A DNA stretch of 64,000 nt from Erodium maritimum (lineage: Eukaryota; Streptophyta; Magnoliopsida; Geraniales; Geraniaceae), in assembly GCA_963921825.1 (NCBI GenBank), contig OY997588.1, positions 124,368,715 to 124,432,714 of the forward strand, in the 5' to 3' direction. A model generated the notes under the pieces. That model was given only the letters and a program-made list of their open reading frames with translations, was not told the DNA's origin and searched no databases. The position numbers and the translations under genes are program-made. Below, in pieces: positions 56,589 through 64,000 of the stretch (the first letter of the stretch is position 1; every line of letters starts with the position of its first letter).

Positions 56589-57798
56589 ACCTTGTCTTGC
56601 TTGCTTAGTACTAATTAATCAAGACTTGATTAATTAGTTCCATGGGCCTTGGTTGCATGGGCCTTTCATGGGCCTCTTGGAACATGGCCCGTGGCCATTT
56701 CCAACGAGGTCCTGTGATTCGCTCATCGCCTCCAAGCCTTCCATACCGGAAATGTCCAACATTATCCGACGCAATCAATCCCAAGACTCCAAGCCTTTTC
56801 TCGATCCGTAAAGTCCTATTCACTTACGGGCACATGACCCAAAACCCAGTTTTGGTCATGTCCTGAGACAACTCCCTTTTGGCCATTCTCCATAAATGTG
56901 TCAATGAGTTTCATCCTCCGGTGTGACCCTTAGGTTTATGCATGTCAATAGATCAACGTAAAATCCCATTTTACTTGATCCTATTTAAGTGGCAACTAAC
57001 GAGACTTTAGTATTGCCTGACACTACATAACGAATCGACCCTGTCGATTCTAACCTTTCCGTCGTTCCTGTCAGTATCCTTTTATCTCCGATATCCTGAT
57101 TGAGATAAGGCATAGAGCCGTCATCCTTATTATTCTCAATCACTGTTCCTTGATATGTGAGATGACTGAAGATATGACACCCAGTATCATGTGCATGGCC
57201 ATGCTATTCTTCCAGTCACTCTCGATCAAGTGGTCGAGAACCGATATCTTTCCCATACCTTAGTATGAGGGATAAATCCCTTAGCCGTCTTTCGTGTCAC
57301 TCATGTAGCCCGTCCCCAAGCCAATCCTGGCCGTTATGGAAGCCCTGTTACGGACAACGTTAGGCTCAGGTCAAACTCAGTTGTTGACTACATAGTGATC
57401 ACAAAGACTCCTTGGTCTAAGGATACATGACAAGCTACAACACTGAATATGTTCATGACTTAATCTATGGCACATATTCAGGGCGGGTCGTCCAATATCA
57501 TGTCCCACATGATATCTATGATCAGACTCCGGAATCCCATTCCAATGACTAACAGAACGTAAGCCATAAAGAGCCATCTTTCATACTAGTCGCTTCTAGT
57601 GAAGCTTTGTTGACTAGGGACCCATCGAGTGTGATCTATCTCGATCTATGGTTCTATTCGCATGGTGGGCATAGATCAGAGCACACATCGATATATTACT
57701 CCAACACATAAGTAATATAAAGCCGCTTTAATTTTATTGCTAACGATGATATATACATTTGGACATTTAGGATTGAACTACGGGCACTAAGACTAACA
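56589..57798 (-). repeat. Partial 3' LTR of the minus-strand copia, loop and right arm of the palindrome
   Basis: It ends ACTAACA at 57798, next to the purine-tract complement ATCTCCCACTTG. It matches the window-end LTR from 63363 onwards but lacks the 478 bases that correspond to 62885-63362. Bases 56589-56958 form the unpaired loop and 56959-57798 pair with 55749-56588. Confidence 0.88.
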
Positions 57799-57949
57799 AT
57801 CTCCCACTTGCCCTAGTTCCAATCTAAACTCCAATATGTCCCCATCGACTTTACATGTCTAACATGTTCAGGCAGTGACACTGCCTTAGTCAAAGGGTTG
57901 GCTATGTTATCATCTATTGCAATATCGGTTATCTTCACTTCACCTCAGT

Positions 57950-58967
57950 TCAGTATTTATCTGATGAGGTGGATACGCCACAGTACATGTTTGGATTTGT
58001 TATGCGATCTAGGCTTTTAGCTTGCGCAATGGCCCTTGTGTTGTCGCAAAATGGATTCACCGGACTGGATGGGTTTTTAATTACACCCAGCCCTGCCATG
58101 AATTTCCAAATCCACATAGCCTCCTTAGCTGCCTCTGCAGCATCCATGTACTTGGCCTCTGTCGTAGATTCGGCAATGGTATCTTGCTATACGCTTTCCC
58201 AGCTAAAGCTCTGCCATTCAGCGTAAACACATATCCTGATTGACTTCTAAAGTCATCTGGATTTGTCTTGGAAAACTAGCGTCTACTCATCCTTCGACGA
58301 CTAGTTCAGCATCATCTTTCCCCCGGGTTAGAATGATGTCTACTGGTACAACATAAGGCTTACGAGACGTCTGGTCTCATACATGTCATGGCATATATGA
58401 TCGATCCTGCCCCCAGGCGCATAGGATTCTCATCATCCTTTTCAGCTCATCGGGTGTCTTAGGACACTGAGTCTTGCTGAGATGAATGCCATGACTAGTG
58501 GGTAAGAGTCCTTTCTTTGAATCGAGCATTAAGAACCTACTCAATGCCTTGTTCACATAGGTTCCCTGACTTAAATCCAAGACCCTCTTGGTGCGATCTC
58601 TACATATCTTAATCCTTAAGATATGAGAAGCATCGCCTAAGTCCTTTATTGAAAAACACTTCCTCAACCAAGCTTTAGTCTCGTGCAAGGTTGGGATGTC
58701 GTTTTCAATGAGAACCAGAAAGGTAATATTGCTCCCACTAGCCTTCTTATAAACGCAAGATTCATCCTCGTTCTTGATTAAGTCAAATCCAATTACAGCT
58801 TCATCAAAACGAAGGATCCAACTCCGAGAAGTTCGTTTCAATCCATAAATGGATTTCAACAACTTATAAATCTTTCCTTTATTCTTCGGATCGTCAAAAC
58901 CTTTGGGCCGAGACATACAAACGTACTCAGTCAAATTTCCATTTAGGAAAGCGGTTTTGACATCCAC
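57950..58967 (-). pseudogene. Copia reverse transcriptase and RNase H remnants
   Basis: 58967-58386 has MDVKTAFLNGNLTEYV, KLLKSIYGLKRTSRSWILRF and FSIKDLGDA. The catalytic YVDD region reads LVLIENDIPT, so the essential aspartates are lost. 58147-57950 is a separate RNase H piece with EAAKEAMWIWKFM and NPFCDNTRAIAQAKS; the part linking the two is deleted. Confidence 0.85.
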
Positions 58968-59461
58968 TTGCCATATCTCGTAATTATGATACGCAGTTAT
59001 GTCAAGAAGAATTTGGATCGATTTTGACCATAGCCACTAAGGAGAAGGTTTCCTCATAGTCAATCCATTGGATCTGCCTATAACCTTTCGCCACCAGTTG
59101 AGCTTTGTAGGTCAGAGGGTTGCCGTCCATGTCCATCTTCACCTTGAAGATCCATTTGCATCCTATGGTCCTCACACCATTGATGGGATCAACCGGTTCT
59201 CAGACTCGGTTGTCCGACATGGATTGCATTTCCTCCCTCATGGCTCCCAGCCATAACTCGGAGTTGGGCCCATCCACGACTTCCTGAAAGGTGGCTGGAT
59301 CATCGTGATCCACCATGACTTCATTGTCACCTCTGGATACCATATCTTGGAGGTGGAAGACTGACCCTTTCAAATCGCCTTGGACCTTCCAGAATTGTAA
59401 CAGGAATTGGTTCTCACCCTACGACAATCTCTGGCTCCTTTCTACTGGGTTGTCAATTGGT

Positions 59462-60698
59462 TTAGACAGATCTGTACCATCCTGAATTTCTTCGAGATGC
59501 ACAGTCCTCCCAATGACGTCTTTGGAAACAAAACTTCTTTTCCATAAAGACCCCACCCCAAGCGACGAACACCATGTTCTCACTGGGATTGTAGAAATAG
59601 TATCCCCTTGTTGCTTTGGGATACCACACGAAGGTGCATATCTCAGATCTTGGTTCGAGCTTAGTCGAAACCAAATGTTTCACATAAGCCTCGCAACCAA
59701 AAATCTTTAGGAAGGACAAAGAGGGCATCATCCCGTACCATTTTTAAAATGGTGTCCCTTCCACACCATTCGTCGAAGCCCGATTCACTATGAATGCGGT
59801 CGTCTCTAGAGCAAAACCCCTAAAAGAGATTGGGAGATCAGTCCAACTAATCATGGAACAGACCATTGTCTAACAATGTCCGATTTCTCCGTTTGGCTAC
59901 ACCTTTCAACTACAGTGACCTAGGAGGAGTCCATTCCAAAAGGATCTCATTCTCTTTTAGATGATCTAATAACTCTGTGGTCAAGTATTTTCCTCCTCGA
60001 TCCAATCGAAGTGCCTTAATACCTTTGTCGAGCTGGTTTTCTACTATAGTCTTAAACTCTTTGAATTTATCAAAAGCTTCAGACTTATGTCTCACCGAAT
60101 AGACATAACCATATTTACTGTAATCATCAGTAAATGTGATAAAGTAGCTAAAACCCCTCCTGGCAAGTGAACTTATTGGTCTACACACATTCGAGTGTAT
60201 CAGCCCCAATAATTCACCCACCCTTTCATCGCGATCGATAAAGGGCACTTTAGTCATTTTGCCCATCAAACAAACCTTGCACCTATCGATTGAATGGAAT
60301 TCGAATGAACCTGAAAGCCCGCACTTCTGAAGTGCTGATAGGCGCTTCTTGTTTATGCGACCCAAATGACAGTACCATAACAGAGTTAGGTTTAAATTGT
60401 TGGATTTAAACCTCTTGGTATTAACGGAATATATAGAACTTGAGGCATTGTTACCCATATCTAATATGTACAATCCTCCAACCATGTCAGTACTGGTATA
60501 AAACATATCATTGCATAGAACATTGAAAACTCCATTTCCAATATTAACATTATATCCTTCCTTGTCAAACACGGATACAGATATAATATTCCCACTAAAA
60601 GTAGGTATGCAATATACATTATACAATACTAAGACAAGGCCTCTTGGCAAAGCAAGACTCATGGATCCTATAGCAGTTGCCACAACTCTGAGGTCCAT
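59462..60698 (-). pseudogene. Copia integrase remnants
   Basis: 60698-59910 holds the GAG-pre-integrase (WYCHLGRINKKRLSALQKCG), the zinc-finger cysteines (CKVCLMGKMTKVPF) and the core FITFTDDYSKYGYVYSV, with the second catalytic region ALRLDRGGKY. 59731-59462 is the C-terminal linker (KIFGCEAYVKHLVSTKLEPRS). They are in different frames, with stops between. Confidence 0.85.
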
Positions 60699-61327
60699 TT
60701 CGTGCTTTCCAAATCTCTCCTACTTTCAGCCACCATATATTAGTGCATGTGTGAGATTCAGTCATGGTATCTAATACCCATGAATCTTTGGAAGTAGAGA
60801 GATGTAGCTCTATAGAGTTAATACCGAATGAAGGCACGATCCCACCGCCCTTCCTTAGATCATCCAGGTTTCCTGATGAAGGCGCAGTCCTACTGCCCTT
60901 CTTCAGATCATCCAGGCTATTTGATGAAGGCGCAGTCCCACTGCCCTTCTTCAGATCAGCCGTGAACTTCCTGTAATCCCGGTTCCAATGACCAGGCTGT
61001 TGGCAGTAGAAGCAGACATTCTCAGGTGTCTCATCTTTCCTGCCAAGTGCGCATGGGCCCAGCCCTTGCCACTTCCAATTCCCTTGTTGACCATCAGAAT
61101 ATCCTTGGATCCCAGATCCCTGAGATATTCTTCTCAGCAGCTGATGACACTTCATGTAACTCTGATATGGTCTTAGAGACAGCCTTGTCAAGGACATATT
61201 CTTTGCGTTCAGACTTGAGGACTATCCTCAAAATTCTGTACCAGTCCAAATAGTTTGTCCCATTTAGCTTGACCCTGTCAAGAATGGTTTTTAATGACAA
61301 ACTATTAATGTTCGCTGAATTTGCCAT
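60619..61327 (-). pseudogene. Copia gag, zinc knuckle and protease remnants
   Basis: 61327-61094 begins MANSANINSLSLKTILDRVK and continues LNGTNYLDWYRILRIVLKSE, a copia gag N-terminus, then jumps to a late part of gag, so most of gag is deleted. 61197-60619 has the knuckle CFYCQQPGHWNRDY, whose last Cys has become Tyr, and the protease as SWVLDTMTESHTCTN, where the D-T-G active site has lost its Gly. Confidence 0.85.
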
Positions 61328-62871
61328 TTGATCTACAACAGATAAAATTCAATCAGTAAACTGAATAAATTTTATGAAGATCAAGCTTAAACACCAACAA
61401 TCAATTCTAAACCTTTAGAATCTGAAACCAAGATCTTTGATTCACTCGATTAAGCTGAACTAATGCTCACCACTTAATCGAGCTATGTAGGTAGGACTCC
61501 ATCCAATCACATCCAATGTGACTCTTGGCTAGGGTATGTACTTATGTACACGACTTACCCTATCTGTTACCCTAGCTCAACCTCAGGCCGAGAATCGTAG
61601 TCGGGTCCACCAATTTTCAACTATGGCTCGTCACTATGTAGGTGCTCCGCTAATGCGCACGACACCCACATATGTCGTCCAAACCTACTACCCCGCTTCC
61701 CCATGGATGCTCCGCTAATGCGCACGACACCCATAGGACGGGGATGTAGTAAGGTGTTGATGATTGGGAGGTATCGGACATGACCCGCTTTTACTTGTCC
61801 AGTTGTGTTCAAAACTTTGGCACATCCTAGATGCGATGAGCACATCAACTACATTCCAAATGCAATGATGCCTCAAATTACATCCAATGTAATTCTTCCT
61901 TTGAACCCTTCAACTACATCCAATGCAATGACGGTTCTAAGGGTTCACACACAAGGATTAAAATTCCAATTTTATCTTTACATGTGAGGTGATATGCTCG
62001 GTAAATAAAGTTAAGCATGCAATTCTAAAACACATAGAATTAATCATGCATAAACTAAACCAAGCATAAAGCGATAAATGTGCACATAATAGCCCCCTAA
62101 ACTAACTCCCACTAGCTTCTTGAGCTCCACCGACTCCAAGCCGATGCCAACACCCGAAAAGCCACCAAATGACCTTTTCACCCTTTCTTCGTCTTGAGTA
62201 AAATATTACAATTTAATACACGACTCGCAGGTCGGGAATAAATAAATATTACAAACAAGTGGTTCGACGACCACACCTTGAAATAATAATTACACGCTAA
62301 CTATAACGGCTCGCAGGCCGTGAAAAGCGATACATAATTAAATTGAGCTCGGGGCTATTATGTACACCATGCCAACATCACATCACACATCGTGTTATCA
62401 AACAAGCATGTTATCAAACATCATGTGATTTTCCGGTTTTAATTAATAGCCAAGTTTCGAAATTTTTTGATGCTCGGTTTATCGAAACCGTTCAAAAATG
62501 AAACTTTTGAACATTTGATCTTCGAGTTCGTCATGACGGTTCCAAACTCGTCATAACTAACAAAACGGTTTAGCCTTGGCATATCAACCATCCAATGTTC
62601 ATGCTTGGCCTAGCTCCGTCCAACGGAGCCCCGTTCGGTCCCGGTTTCGGCTCCCCGAGAGTCCCGCTCCCGAGACCCGAAAAATCAAAAAAAATTCAAA
62701 ATTTCCAGATTTGAAATAATTTTCAAAAATTCATTTTACATGCATTAAATCCATGAACAAGAATTTAAAACATGTTATCAAACAATTTAGCAAAACAACA
62801 TGCCAAAAAACGAAACTTTCAAGCAAAACCGAAACTTTGAACACCGTCTTGTGAATCCCGAAGGTAGCACG
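61328..62871 (-). other. Leader of the minus-strand copia
   Basis: Non-coding sequence between primer site and gag. A 26-base exact direct repeat (61643-61668 and 61707-61732, containing CTCCGCTAATGCGCACGAC) and smaller AACTACATCCAATGCAATGA units (about 61848-61932) are visible. No other gene was seen. Confidence 0.6.
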
Positions 62872-62883
62872 GCTCTGATACCA
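62872..62883 (-). promoter_or_regulatory. Primer binding site of the minus-strand copia
   Basis: The plus strand reads GCTCTGATACCA, the complement of TGGTATCAGAGC, one base from the LTR. Confidence 0.9.
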
Positions 62884-62884
62884 C

Positions 62885-64000
62885 TGTTGGGTCTCGAGGT
62901 AGGGTTGGAGATGAACCAACTCGCAGCGGAAAATCAATAAAAACCAAGAGACGATTAAAACCATTAAACAACTAACAAAGAATGGATTCACAAGAGAAAA
63001 ATTCAGCACTATCTCTTACCAAAACAAGAACACCGGTTAACGAATGATTGGCTTGAGTCTCCAAGACGCCTACGTATCCACATGGGAATCAAAGCCACGT
63101 AGTTCTTCTCTTTGAGGACTCAAGAACACAAAAATGGAGGAGGAAACTAGCCAAACCCGAAATGGCCATGGAAGAGGGAGAGAAAATGTGTTTCCTATTC
63201 TTGTCTTGTGTTTGTTATGTTGAAAAAAGATGACTTAAACATAACAAAACCCATACTTGTCCAACTAAAGGCATGGCACAAGTATGGTGTCAAGTAAGGT
63301 GTAAATAGGACAAAGTATGGCAAGACAAGATTGGGTTAGGTGGTGAATCACCAACACCTTAATCCTTGTCTTGCTTGCTTAGTACTAATTAATCAAGACT
63401 TGATTAATTAGTTCCATGGGCCTTGGTTGCATGGGCCTTTCATGGGCCTCTTGGAACATGGCCCGTGGCCATTTCCAACGAGGTCCCGTGATTCGCTCAT
63501 CGCCTCCAAGCCTTCCATACCGGAAATGTCCAACATTATCCGACGCAATCAATCCCAAGACTCCAAGCCTTGTCTCGATCCGTAAAGTCCTATTCACTTA
63601 CGGGCACATGACCCAAAACCCAGTTTTGGTCATGTCCCGAGACAACTCCCTTTTGGCCATTCTCCATAAATGTGTCAATTAGTTTCATCCTCCGGTGTGA
63701 CCCTTAGGTTTATGCATGTCAATAGATCAACGTAAAATCCCATTTTACTTGATCCTATTTAAGTCGCAACTAACGAGACTTTAGTATTGCCTGACACTGC
63801 ATAACGAATCGACCCTGTCGATTCTAACCTTTCCGTCGTTCCTGTCATTATCCTTTTATCTCCGATATCCTGATTGAGATAAGGCATAGAGCCGTCATCC
63901 TTATTATTCTCAATCACCGTTCCTTGATATGTGAGATGACTAAAGATATGATACCCAGTATCATGTGCATGGCCATGCTATTCTTCCAGTCACTCTCGAT
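62885..64000 (-). repeat. 5' LTR of the minus-strand copia, cut by the window edge
   Basis: It starts TGTTGGGTCTCGAGG on the plus strand. From 63363 it is nearly identical to 56591-57227. About 570 further bases are expected beyond the window. Confidence 0.88.

Larger units (their letters stand above)
57799..62884 (-). mobile_element. Internal region of a decayed Ty1/copia element (Angela-like by LTR length)
   Basis: Minus-strand order from right to left: primer site (62872-62883), a leader of about 1.5 kb, gag, zinc knuckle, protease, integrase, reverse transcriptase, RNase H, purine tract. Combining the two partial LTRs gives about 1.7 kb, long for copia and typical of the Angela group. 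Many stops, internal deletions and lost catalytic residues show it is dead. Confidence 0.82.

Overview
This window is from a flowering-plant nuclear genome, most likely a eudicot. It has spliced genes with GT-AG introns, plant Ty1/copia and Ty3/gypsy LTR retrotransposons, L1-type LINE remnants, a hAT DNA transposon and TIR elements. I saw no prokaryotic organisation and no rRNA or tRNA genes. I cannot name the species.

The only host genes I can support are two tandem paralogues of the neprosin family (neprosin activation peptide plus neprosin domain), both on the + strand with the same seven-exon structure. The first (1713-9727) is open throughout and predicts 419 residues. The second (39666-43130) has all splice sites and exon lengths preserved except exon 2, which lost one base; this puts a stop at the exon 2/3 junction. 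The duplicated unit runs from about 1490 to 9930 and from about 39475 to 53270, so most of the window is either this duplication or mobile DNA inserted in and between its halves.

Layout. 1-435 is the 3' end of an LTR. 436-1489 is mostly unassigned. Gene 1 follows; its intron 3 is stretched to 5.8 kb by a solo LTR (2751-5538) and an ORF1-only LINE (5539-7918), and its intron 6 holds a fold-back element. 9941-14379 is unassigned DNA split by a solo LTR (11512-14139). 14380-34811 is a nest four levels deep: a decayed copia element is cut by a solo LTR (14607-32006), which is cut by a Tekay/Del-like gypsy element (16681-31224), whose 3' LTR is cut by another solo LTR (27311-29876). All three inner insertions have exact 5-bp target duplications. 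35026-39265 holds LINE tails and two more ORF1-only LINE remnants. The second neprosin gene follows; a non-autonomous LTR element (43299-53189, - strand) sits in its 3' UTR, that element is cut by a small Ale-like copia (45771-52452), and the copia integrase is cut by a hAT element (46726-50002, perfect 8-bp duplication). 53431-54470 is a TIR element. 55749-64000 is a decayed copia element on the - strand whose left LTR forms one arm of an 840-bp inverted repeat.

The most interesting items are: an array of small hairpins with compensatory stem changes in the leader of the gypsy element; LINE copies that end with a 3' UTR and A-tail directly after ORF1; the LTR palindrome at 55749-57798; LTRs of very different 5' halves that share the same 3' half; and the broken neprosin copy whose frame would be kept if exon 2 were skipped. 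Coordinates of insertions come from reading target duplications directly. Family and lineage names come from motif recognition and have not been checked by search.
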